DNA of 26,455 bases from JBFKMV01 sp041629655. Its GTDB lineage: Bacteria > Acidobacteriota > Polarisedimenticolia > Polarisedimenticolales > Polarisedimenticolaceae. A program made the translations under genes and the position numbers. The notes beneath the pieces were generated by a model. It saw only the letters and a program-made list of their open reading frames with translations. It ran no database searches and was not told the origin of the DNA. This document shows, piece after piece, positions 16,461-23,955 of the stretch; positions within the stretch are counted from its first letter, which is position 1; every line of letters begins with the position of its first letter. The DNA is taken from positions 1 through 26,455 of the forward strand of contig JBFKMV010000053.1 in NCBI GenBank assembly GCA_041629655.1, written 5' to 3'.

Positions 16461-18290
16461 ATGCAAACATCCTCGATCCGCAACGTGGCGATCGTGGCGC
16501 ACGTCGACCACGGCAAGACGACCCTGGTGGACGGGATGCTCCGGCAGAGCGGGGCGTTTCGCGAGAACCAGGCCGTCGACGACCGCGTGCTCGACAGCAT
16601 GGACCTCGAGCGCGAGCGCGGCATCACGATCCTGGCCAAGAACACCGCCGTCGCTTTCCGCGGCGTCAAGATCAACATCGTCGACACCCCGGGCCACGCC
16701 GACTTCGGCGGCGAGGTCGAGCGCAGCCTGCACATGGTGGACGGGGCGCTGCTGCTGGTCGACGCCAGCGAAGGCCCGCTGCCCCAGACGCGCTTCGTGC
16801 TGCGCAAGGCGCTGGCCCAGCGGCTGCCGATCGTGCTGGTGGTGAACAAGATCGACCGCAAGGACGCGCGGATCCAGGAGGTGGTCAACGAGGTCTACGA
16901 CCTGTTCATCGACCTCGACGCCGACGAGCGGCAGCTCGAGTTCCCGATCCTCTACACCAACGCCCGCGAGGGCGTGGCGCACCGCGAGCCGGGCGACGAC
17001 TCGACCAACCTGCTGCCGCTGTTCGAGGCGATCGTCGACACGGTGCCGGCGGCGGGCGGCGATCCCGCGGCGGCGCCGCGCTTTCTGGTCACCAACCTCG
17101 ACTACGACCCCTACGTCGGCCGCCTGGCGCTGGGCCGGCTGTTCGACGGCAGCCTGCGCATGAACCGCAGCTACGGTCTGTGCCGCGAGCAGGGCGACGT
17201 CGAGCCGGTGAAGTTCTCGGCGCTCTACTCGTTCTCGGGTCTCCAGCGCTCGAAGACCGACGAGGTCGGCGCCGGCGACATCTGTTCGGTCGCCGGCATC
17301 GACGAGGTGCACATCGGCGACACGGTGACCGATCTCGACGACCCCAAGCCGCTGCCGCGGATCCACGTCGACGAGCCGACCGTCTCGATGCTGTTCTGCG
17401 TCAACGGCGGCCCGTTCGCCGGCCGCGAGGGCAAGCTGCTGACGTCGCGGCAGATCCGCGACCGGCTGGAGACCGAGCGGCTGGGCAACGTGGCGATCCA
17501 GGTGCGGCCGACCGATCGCGCCGACGCGTTCGAGGTCTGCGGCCGCGGCGAGCTGCAGCTCGGGATCCTGATCGAGACGATGCGCCGCGAGGGCTTCGAG
17601 CTGACGGTCTCGCGCCCCCACGCGCTGACGCGCGAGATCGACGGCAAGCTGCACGAGCCGATCGAACACCTGTTCCTCGACGTCCCGGACGCCTTCGTCG
17701 GCGTGGTCACGGAAAAGCTGGGCACGCGCAAGGGCCGCATGGTCAACCTGGTCAACCACGGCACCGGACGCGTGCAGCTCGAGTTCCACATCCCGGCGCG
17801 CGGTTTGATCGGCTTCCGCGGCGAGTTCCTCACGGACACCAAGGGCGCCGGGATCATGAACTCGCTGCTCCACGGCTGGGAGCCGTGGTGCGGCGCGATC
17901 CCGCAGCGCACCTGCGGCGCGCTGGTCTCCGACCGCGCCGGCCGCGCCACCGCCTACGCGATGTACGGCCTCGAGGAGCGCGGCGAGCTGTTCGTCGGCC
18001 CCGGCACCGAGGTCTACGAGGGCATGGTCGTGGGCGAACGCAACCGTTCCGGCGACCTCGACGTCAACATCACCCGCGAGAAGAAGCTGACCAACATGCG
18101 CAGCAGTACCGCCGACGTGCTGGTCACGCTGCGCCCCCCGCGCCAGCTCTCGCTCGATCAGGCGATCGAGTTCATCGCCGAGGACGAGCTGGTCGAGATC
18201 ACCCCGGGCGGCCTGCGCATCCGCAAGGCCGAGCTGTCGGCGTCGAGGCGCGAGGTGGCGCGGAAGCGGCTGGAGAAGCAGCGGGTCTAG
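16461..18290 (+). CDS. typA: Translational GTPase TypA/BipA
   Basis: Ribosome-associated GTPase of the EF-G/LepA superfamily, 609 residues (E. coli BipA is 607), involved in ribosome assembly and growth under stress such as low temperature. G1 AHVDHGKTT (13-21), G2 RGITI (53-57), G3 DTPGH (75-79) and G4 NKID (129-132) are intact. The G5 position reads YTNAREG where SA would be usual. Domain II, the EF-G-like domains III and V and the BipA-specific C-terminal domain (RSSTADVLVTLRPPRQLSL, then the Arg/Lys-rich tail) follow in order. The start was placed at ATG 16461, the first residue before IRNVAIVAHVDHG. It ends 10 bp from the stop of the convergent envelope-protein gene. Confidence 0.96.
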   Translation: MQTSSIRNVAIVAHVDHGKTTLVDGMLRQSGAFRENQAVDDRVLDSMDLERERGITILAKNTAVAFRGVKINIVDTPGHADFGGEVERSLHMVDGALLLVDASEGPLPQTRFVLRKALAQRLPIVLVVNKIDRKDARIQEVVNEVYDLFIDLDADERQLEFPILYTNAREGVAHREPGDDSTNLLPLFEAIVDTVPAAGGDPAAAPRFLVTNLDYDPYVGRLALGRLFDGSLRMNRSYGLCREQGDVEPVKFSALYSFSGLQRSKTDEVGAGDICSVAGIDEVHIGDTVTDLDDPKPLPRIHVDEPTVSMLFCVNGGPFAGREGKLLTSRQIRDRLETERLGNVAIQVRPTDRADAFEVCGRGELQLGILIETMRREGFELTVSRPHALTREIDGKLHEPIEHLFLDVPDAFVGVVTEKLGTRKGRMVNLVNHGTGRVQLEFHIPARGLIGFRGEFLTDTKGAGIMNSLLHGWEPWCGAIPQRTCGALVSDRAGRATAYAMYGLEERGELFVGPGTEVYEGMVVGERNRSGDLDVNITREKKLTNMRSSTADVLVTLRPPRQLSLDQAIEFIAEDELVEITPGGLRIRKAELSASRREVARKRLEKQRV

Positions 18291-18300
18291 TGCCGTCCGG

Positions 18301-19410
18301 TCACTTCCCGCGCTGCTTGGTGCTGCGGACGGGTCGAGACCACGACTCGGCCTGGGACTCGACGTCGATCGAGCGAAGCATCGGAGGCTCCTCGACCCTC
18401 CGTCCCCCGACGCGTCCGCGGTTCGCGGGCGAAACGTGGAGCACGCTGGCGCCGTGAAGAACGAAGCTGGCGCCGGCCCAGGGACTGTGGATCCTGGCCA
18501 CGCGGGCCCCGGTCTCAAGCGAGAAGATCGACCACTCGTAACGCTTGCCTGAATTGCTCGCGGGGTCGAGCCGGCTGCACAGCAGGTGCCGGCCGTCCGC
18601 GGACGCGTGACGGACCTTCAGCGCACCCGACGGGAACAGCGTGACGTCGGGAAGCGGCTGGCCGGAGTCGCTGCGCCAGCGTTTGAGCACGACCCGATCT
18701 CCCGTGTCTGACTGGGCGCGAGCAGGCGCGGCGAACAGGTCAGCCACCAGCCGCGGGGCGCGCAGCAGCCCTCCCGACTCGGCCGCTGTGGTCACCTGCT
18801 GCGGCGGCGGCGGCGGTTCGGGAAGCGCGTCACCCGGCGCGACGGCGTCGACCTCGCCCGACGCGAGCCCGACCCGCCACACCGAACGCTGCAGCTGCGG
18901 CTTGTCGCCGCGCCGGGCGGGACTCGTGGCGAACGACCACGACACGATCAGGTCGTCCTCGACGGCGCGCAGCTCTGCCTGAAACGAGGTGCGCGGCCCC
19001 CGATCGATGGACGCCGATACACCTTGGGGAAGCTCCAACGCGACCGCGAATCCCGAGCGTGTCCCGTCCTCCGCGCGCAGCCCGACGAGGTGCAGCCGAC
19101 CCGCTTCTCCCGCTGGCTCGGCCTGCGCGAACAGGATGTCTCCGTGCAGGAGCAGCGGCTTTGCGGCCTGATCCGTGCTCCAGATCGACTCGCCCGACGT
19201 CGCATGGATCGCGGTGATCCCGCCCTGCGGGTTCATCAGGAACGCCGCCGGCCGGGCCGGATCGACGATGACGCCCGGGGACAGCTCGACTGCGGCGGCA
19301 GCCACGGTTTTCGGATTCGCTGCGACATGTACCAGGACCGCAACGCACGCCGCCGCGATCGGTATGGCCCCCCAGGCTGCCCGAAGTCCGTTTTCTCCGC
19401 TTCGCGACAC
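18301..19410 (-). CDS. Secreted or membrane-anchored PQQ-propeller-like protein
   Basis: A 369-residue protein with an N-terminal signal anchor (about 12-32, AAWGAIPIAAACVAVLVHVAA region) and a body of beta-strand repeats such as GGITAIHATSGESIWSTD, which recall PQQ/YVTN propeller blades. A Pro-rich linker (PEPPPPPQQ) divides the two halves. The start was set at GTG 19410, because GGGAGGG lies 7 nt upstream and the hydrophobic segment follows directly. The frame stays open to 19659, but that extension overlaps the divergent promoter and has no RBS. Propeller class and ligand are not certain. It is divergent from the large secreted gene at 19637. Confidence 0.72.
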   Translation of the reverse strand: MSRSGENGLRAAWGAIPIAAACVAVLVHVAANPKTVAAAAVELSPGVIVDPARPAAFLMNPQGGITAIHATSGESIWSTDQAAKPLLLHGDILFAQAEPAGEAGRLHLVGLRAEDGTRSGFAVALELPQGVSASIDRGPRTSFQAELRAVEDDLIVSWSFATSPARRGDKPQLQRSVWRVGLASGEVDAVAPGDALPEPPPPPQQVTTAAESGGLLRAPRLVADLFAAPARAQSDTGDRVVLKRWRSDSGQPLPDVTLFPSGALKVRHASADGRHLLCSRLDPASNSGKRYEWSIFSLETGARVARIHSPWAGASFVLHGASVLHVSPANRGRVGGRRVEEPPMLRSIDVESQAESWSRPVRSTKQRGK

Positions 19411-19484
19411 CGGACAGCCCTCCCGGATCCGGAAAGCCCATACGATCCGAGAATAACACCAGCAGTCATTGCGGAACATATGCA

Positions 19485-19514
19485 TTGACCCTCGGGTCCG
19501 CTCGATGGTACATT
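19485..19514 (+). promoter_or_regulatory. Candidate promoter of the secreted propeller gene
   Basis: A -35 TTGACC (5 of 6) and a -10 TACATT (4 of 6) are 18 bp apart in an AT-richer patch. The predicted transcript starts near 19521 and has a leader of about 116 nt before the GTG at 19637. Confidence 0.5.
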
Positions 19515-19530
19515 CGTGGCAACTATCAGC

Positions 19531-19553
19531 GACGCGTGGCGTTACGCCGCGTC
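19531..19553 (+). other. Hairpin at the 5' end of the predicted leader
   Basis: GACGCG-(TG)-GCG pairs with CGC-CGCGTC around the loop TTA, giving a 9-bp stem with a 2-nt bulge about 10 nt from the predicted transcript start. Such a 5' stem can protect mRNA from decay or act as a regulator target. The structure is seen; the role is inferred. Confidence 0.4.
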
Positions 19554-19636
19554 GATCATGGGTCGAGCCGGATCGCACGCCGGGATTTCCCCCCCAACCC
19601 CGCAGTGCCTTCCCATTTCTGTCAGAGGAGGGCAAA

Positions 19637-22600
19637 GTGACTACACGTGCCCGACGCACTTCGTGCAGTCATGGCCGGGAGATCGTACGGCTCTCGACCA
19701 TCATCGGACTGCTCTGCGCGGCCACGCTGGCCGGCGCAGGGCACGGTGGAACGTGGGCTCCACACGGACCCGCTCCCGTCCAGGACGGGGGCGTGAACGC
19801 GGCTCCGAACGACCAGATCGCGGGGGCGACCCACGTCGCCGTGCCCCATCCGAGCGATCCGGACATCCTGTGGGTCGGAACCGTCAACGGCGGGATCTGG
19901 CGCACCATGGACGCCACCTCGGCGGACCCGAGCTGGGTGCCGCTGACCGATCCGTTCCCCGGCTACTCGATCGGCGCGATCGAGCTGGATCCCGCGGACC
20001 CCGACATCCTGCTCGTCGGCGTCGGTGGCGTGAGCGCGTTCAAGGGCGCGGCCGGCCCGCGGCCGGGGCTGCTGCGCTCGACCGACGGCGGCAACACCTG
20101 GGTCGAGTTCACCGACCCGGACCTGCTCGGCGGCAACTTCCGGTCCGTGGCGGCGCGGGGGAACGTCCTGCTCGCGGCCTCGACCTTCTGGAGCAACAAC
20201 AGCCTCAAGGGAGGCCTGTTCCGCAGCGACACCACCGGGGTCGGCTGGGACCAGATCTCTAACAAGGCCGGCAGCGGTCTGCCCGCCGGCGGCATCTTCG
20301 ACCTGGCCGGCGACCCGAACAACCCCACGCACTTCTACGCCTCGGTCGACGACGACCCCAACGAGTCCGACGGCGGCATCTACTTCAGCGACGACTCGGG
20401 TCTGACCTGGACCAAGATCTCCGGCAGCGACGCGGCGCTGGACGACACCATCACCGGGCCCGGCAACCTGTGCAACCTGGAAATGTCGGTCGCGAGCAAC
20501 GGTCGCGTCTACGCCGGTGTGCTGGTGCGGCCGCGGAGCGGCGACGCGCCGGAAGACGCCTGTCCGGCCGGCTGCCAGGTGCGCTACATCGGGTTCACCG
20601 ACGACGGCGGCGCGTCCTGGACGGCGATGGACCTGCCACGCCAGCAGAGCGCCCCGGCGGCGATCACCGGCGCGACCAACGCCATGCCGATCGTGATCAC
20701 GTCGACGGATCACGGCCTCGACACCGGGGACAAGGTCACGGTCAGCGACGTCACGGGCAACACCGCCGCCAACGGCACCTGGTGCATCACCAAGGTCAAC
20801 GACGACGAGTTCAAGCTGGAGGGATCGTCGGGTAACGGCGACTCACCGGGCGACGGCACGTGGACCGAGGACTCGGGCAGCAACTCCGGCGGCCAGGGCG
20901 AGGTGCATTTCTCGATGGTCGCCGACCCGGGCAACTCGGACATCGTCTACATCGGGGGTGACCGCGGCAAGGACCGCTATCGCGGCGACGCAAGCGTGGC
21001 GCCGGACCCCGACACCGTCCCCTCCCCCCAGTGGACGCTGATGGAGCCGCCCGAAGCCAACGGAACGTTCCCGCACGCCGACTCGCGCGACATGGTGTTC
21101 GACGCCAGCGGCGGCCTGATCAACGTGGACGACGGCGGGACCTACCGCCGCGCCGATCCCCAAAACGACAGCGACGAGTGGAAGTCCAAGGTCGGCAACA
21201 TGCAGATCACGGAGATCCACGACGTGGCGTACGACCGGGTCTCCAACATCATCTTCGCCGGCACCCAGGACAACGGCACGGTCGACCAGACCTCGACCGG
21301 CTCGCTGGTCTGGAAAACGCTGTTCGGCAAGGACGGCGGCGACGTCGCGGTCGACGACACCTCGGTCGCGGACGAATCGACGCGGTACATCGCCACCCAG
21401 GTCTTCAGCGAGGACTTCCGGCGGCGCCGCTACGACGACATGAACATGGAGATCGACGAGGTCCTGATCTCGTTGACGCCGGACGGGAGCAGCGATCCGA
21501 TCGAGGATCAGTTCGTCACCCCGATCGCCCTCAACCCGGCGGACCAGGAAGCCCTGATCATGGGCGGCTGCAACTCGGTCTACGAGTCCTTCGACAAGGG
21601 CGACAACATCACCAAGGTCCCGGGCTCCAAGACCTGCGACACTAACGGCAACTGCCTGGCCGACGACAGGGGGTGCAGCAACGACCCGCTCCAGGCGTGC
21701 TCCGTCGACTCGGACTGCGACATGGGCGAGACCTGCGACGTGCTGACCTGCGCGGTCAACAGCGATTGCCCGAGCAACGTCCGCTGCGCGCTGGGCATGA
21801 ACAGCGACATCCTGGGCAACCCGATCTACTACGGGCACCCGGACAACCAGGACCTGATCGTGATCGGCTCCGGCAACCGGGTCTTCCGGCGCACCGGCGG
21901 CGGCGGGAGCCTGCTGCCCACGGCGGCGGACTACCCTGGCGGCAACTGCGGGGGAACCCCTCCGTCGGGCGGCGGGTGCATCAGCGACGTCACCGTCGAC
22001 CCGGCCTTCCAGGACACGATCTTCGCGATCGATACCAACCAGGTGTTCCGCACGGCGGACGGCGGCGCGAGCTGGACCGAGCTGACGGGGAACATCGGCT
22101 CCAACTGTCCCTCGCCACCCGCGCCGGACTGCGGCAGCGGCGGCTTCCGGGCCGTGGAGTACATCGAGGGGCCGGTCAGCGACAAGCTGGTGCTGGGCAC
22201 GAACGCGGGCGTGTTCGCCTCGGTGGAGCCGCACTTCAACTGCTGGTTCGAACTGGGCGACGGGCTGCCCAACACGCTGATCTGGGACTTCGACTACGTC
22301 ACCGGCCTGTGCGACGCCGGCGAGAACCAGGGCCTGGCCTGCTTCGACGACGACGACTGCCCGGGCGGCACCTGCGATGCCGCCGCCGACCTGCTGATCG
22401 CGGGAACGCTGGGGCGCGGCGCCTGGACGCTGGCCGGGATCGCCCCGCTCGTGGTCCCGGTGATCACGATTCCCGCCGGTGACCTCGACTTCGGCACGGT
22501 CTGTCTCGGCACCACGGCCAAGCTGGTCCTGGAGGTCTGCAACACCGGCAAGGCCGACCTGCTGGTCGACCCGATCACCTCCGACGAGGTGGGCACGTGC

Positions 22601-23869
22601 AGCGTGGCGGGGAGCGGCTGTCTCGCGGACGCCGACTGCCCGATGGGCGAGACCTGCGACAAGCAGTTCGAGGTCACGACGCCTTCCTCCGGCTATCCCG
22701 TCGTGATCAGCCCCGACTTCTGCTTCCCGTTCGAGGTCAAGTTCACGCCGGCCTCACCGGGACCGCATTCGGCCGAGCTGACCATCCCGAGCAACGATCC
22801 CTGCCGCCCGGAGGAGAAGATCCAGGTCAGCGGCGAGGGAGGCACCGGGGACATCAACGTGACCGGCTCCACCGAGTTCGGCGACGTCTGCGCGGGCACG
22901 CAGGCCGAGAAGGAGATCTCGGTCTGCAACACCGGGCCCTGTAACCTGACGGTCGACGACGCGTTCCTGTCGCAGGTCGGCAACCCCGGCTTCCCCTGCG
23001 ACGACTTCGAGATCATCAACAACCCGTTCCCCGACGTGATCAGCAAGGACTTCTGCATCCCGCTGACCGTGCGCTTCACTCCCACCACCGCGGGCATGAA
23101 GTCCTGCGACCTCAACGTCGAGAGCGACGATCCCGACGAGGACCCGGTGGTGCTGACGCTGAGCGCCAACACGCCGTTCAACTCGATCGCCGTGGCCGGC
23201 GACCAGACCTTCCCGCCGGAGGTGATCCAGAGCGTCGGCGCCTGCTCGACCGCGCTGCCGTTCCCGGTGGTCAACACCGGCATCTGCCCGGCCGAGGTCG
23301 CGGACGTCAGCATCTCGGTCAACCCCGACGAGTACGGTCTCGGCGGGCTGCCGCCGACTCCGCTGCTGCTGCAACCCGGCGAGCAGGTCGGCGACGGGGC
23401 GCTGGAGGTGATCTTCGCGCCGATATTCCCGGACCGCGACGTGCTCGGCCAAGCCGAGGTGACCTGGGTGCTGGATCCGATCACCGGCCAGACCCAGATG
23501 ACGACCGCGGAGCTGTGCGGGGAAGGCGTGCGCACCGGCGCCCGGGTGCTGGTGACCGCGGCCGGCGTGCCGCTGGACGTGGTCAAGAGCATCAAGCTCC
23601 AGCGGATCGGCGCCAACCGCAATGCCAACCGGCTCGACACGCTGGACAACGCGCGGGACGTGCCGCTGACGCAGGTGGTGCCGGCGTCTCCGTGCGGCCC
23701 GTTCCAGTACCACACGGAGTACGGGACGGTCAGCAACCCGGTCCAGCTTGCGGCCGGCGCCTACCAGGTGACGGTGCAGGCGCGGATCAACGGCCGGATG
23801 CGCCGGAAGACCGTCGGCTTCGACGTCCAGACCTGCGACTTCAACCCGACCATCGTGGTCGACTTCTGA
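19637..23869 (+). CDS. Large secreted Asp-box propeller with choice-of-anchor-D domains
   Basis: A 1410-residue secreted protein. Residues 1-36 are a signal peptide with a long charged N-region. Residues about 40-940 form a sortilin/BNR-type beta-propeller with Asp-box motifs such as RSTDGGNTW (~146), FSDDSGLTW (~250), TDDGGASW (~322) and RTADGGASW (~806). A FCCH-like domain interrupts a blade at 343-401. Residues ~943-1300 hold three choice-of-anchor-D (ASH-like) domains, starting at DLDFGTVCLG, STEFGDVCAG and the QTFPPEVIQSVG region. A last beta domain ends in TIVVDF at the stop. Three Cys-rich cassettes lie at 667-717, 892-914 and 988-1008. GTG 19637 was chosen because GAGGAGGG lies 4 nt upstream and the signal peptide follows. 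The substrate or ligand is unknown; neighbours suggest co-secretion with the M36 protease. Confidence 0.88.
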   Translation: MTTRARRTSCSHGREIVRLSTIIGLLCAATLAGAGHGGTWAPHGPAPVQDGGVNAAPNDQIAGATHVAVPHPSDPDILWVGTVNGGIWRTMDATSADPSWVPLTDPFPGYSIGAIELDPADPDILLVGVGGVSAFKGAAGPRPGLLRSTDGGNTWVEFTDPDLLGGNFRSVAARGNVLLAASTFWSNNSLKGGLFRSDTTGVGWDQISNKAGSGLPAGGIFDLAGDPNNPTHFYASVDDDPNESDGGIYFSDDSGLTWTKISGSDAALDDTITGPGNLCNLEMSVASNGRVYAGVLVRPRSGDAPEDACPAGCQVRYIGFTDDGGASWTAMDLPRQQSAPAAITGATNAMPIVITSTDHGLDTGDKVTVSDVTGNTAANGTWCITKVNDDEFKLEGSSGNGDSPGDGTWTEDSGSNSGGQGEVHFSMVADPGNSDIVYIGGDRGKDRYRGDASVAPDPDTVPSPQWTLMEPPEANGTFPHADSRDMVFDASGGLINVDDGGTYRRADPQNDSDEWKSKVGNMQITEIHDVAYDRVSNIIFAGTQDNGTVDQTSTGSLVWKTLFGKDGGDVAVDDTSVADESTRYIATQVFSEDFRRRRYDDMNMEIDEVLISLTPDGSSDPIEDQFVTPIALNPADQEALIMGGCNSVYESFDKGDNITKVPGSKTCDTNGNCLADDRGCSNDPLQACSVDSDCDMGETCDVLTCAVNSDCPSNVRCALGMNSDILGNPIYYGHPDNQDLIVIGSGNRVFRRTGGGGSLLPTAADYPGGNCGGTPPSGGGCISDVTVDPAFQDTIFAIDTNQVFRTADGGASWTELTGNIGSNCPSPPAPDCGSGGFRAVEYIEGPVSDKLVLGTNAGVFASVEPHFNCWFELGDGLPNTLIWDFDYVTGLCDAGENQGLACFDDDDCPGGTCDAAADLLIAGTLGRGAWTLAGIAPLVVPVITIPAGDLDFGTVCLGTTAKLVLEVCNTGKADLLVDPITSDEVGTCSVAGSGCLADADCPMGETCDKQFEVTTPSSGYPVVISPDFCFPFEVKFTPASPGPHSAELTIPSNDPCRPEEKIQVSGEGGTGDINVTGSTEFGDVCAGTQAEKEISVCNTGPCNLTVDDAFLSQVGNPGFPCDDFEIINNPFPDVISKDFCIPLTVRFTPTTAGMKSCDLNVESDDPDEDPVVLTLSANTPFNSIAVAGDQTFPPEVIQSVGACSTALPFPVVNTGICPAEVADVSISVNPDEYGLGGLPPTPLLLQPGEQVGDGALEVIFAPIFPDRDVLGQAEVTWVLDPITGQTQMTTAELCGEGVRTGARVLVTAAGVPLDVVKSIKLQRIGANRNANRLDTLDNARDVPLTQVVPASPCGPFQYHTEYGTVSNPVQLAAGAYQVTVQARINGRMRRKTVGFDVQTCDFNPTIVVDF
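20663..20839 (+). other. FCCH-like domain inserted in the propeller
   Basis: Residues 343-401 of the propeller protein (starting ITGATNAMPIVIT, then HGLDTGDKVTVS, NTAANGTWCIT and DDEFKLEG) match the pattern of the small beta domain annotated as 'ubiquitin-activating E1 FCCH-like', common in phage tail and secreted proteins. It lies between an Asp-box blade and the next strand set. Assignment by motif pattern only. Confidence 0.6.
21635..21787 (+). repeat. Cys-rich cassette 1 (propeller, residues 667-717)
   Basis: The longest copy, with eleven cysteines. It holds the core CSNDPLQACSVDSDCDMGET-C and two flanking C-rich arms (TCDTNGNC before, CAVNSDCPSNVRC after). It is inserted between the strand ending NITKVPGSK and the strand starting ALGMNSD. 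Confidence 0.7.
22310..22378 (+). repeat. Cys-rich cassette 2 (propeller, residues 892-914)
   Basis: Pattern C-D-A-G-x5-A-C-F-D-D-D-D-C-P-G-G-T-C-D, in the loop before the last propeller strand (LLIAGTLGRGAW). It lacks the CSND start but keeps the D-D-C-x-G-G-T-C-D core. Confidence 0.65.
22598..22660 (+). repeat. Cys-rich cassette 3 (first anchor domain, residues 988-1008)
   Basis: Pattern CSVAGSGCLADADCPMGETC-D, inserted in a loop of the first choice-of-anchor-D domain, after DPITSDEVG and before FEVTTPSSG. Confidence 0.65.
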
Positions 23870-23927
23870 GCGAGGTGGACCTGTAGCGAACGCGCGCAGG
23901 ACAGCACGGGAAACAACGCTTCATTGC

Positions 23928-23944
23928 CACGGGGCCGACCCGTG
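23928..23944 (+). other. Hairpin just upstream of the M36 gene
   Basis: CACGGG-GCCGA-CCCGTG, a 6-bp stem that ends 1 nt before the Shine-Dalgarno GGAGG (23946-23950) of the protease gene. A second CACGGG at 23905-23910 could pair with the same right arm, so two alternative stems exist. No T-tract, so not an intrinsic terminator. Confidence 0.35.
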
Positions 23945-23955
23945 CGGAGGGTGTC

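Noticed and set aside
16425..18518. A 697-codon open frame on the minus strand opposite typA
   Set aside because: Antisense shadow of a strongly conserved GTPase gene; its composition is low-complexity and it lacks a ribosome site.
19411..19659. Longer N-terminus for the PQQ-like protein
   Set aside because: It would cover the divergent promoter and place about 80 non-hydrophobic residues before the signal anchor; GTG 19410 has a good ribosome site.
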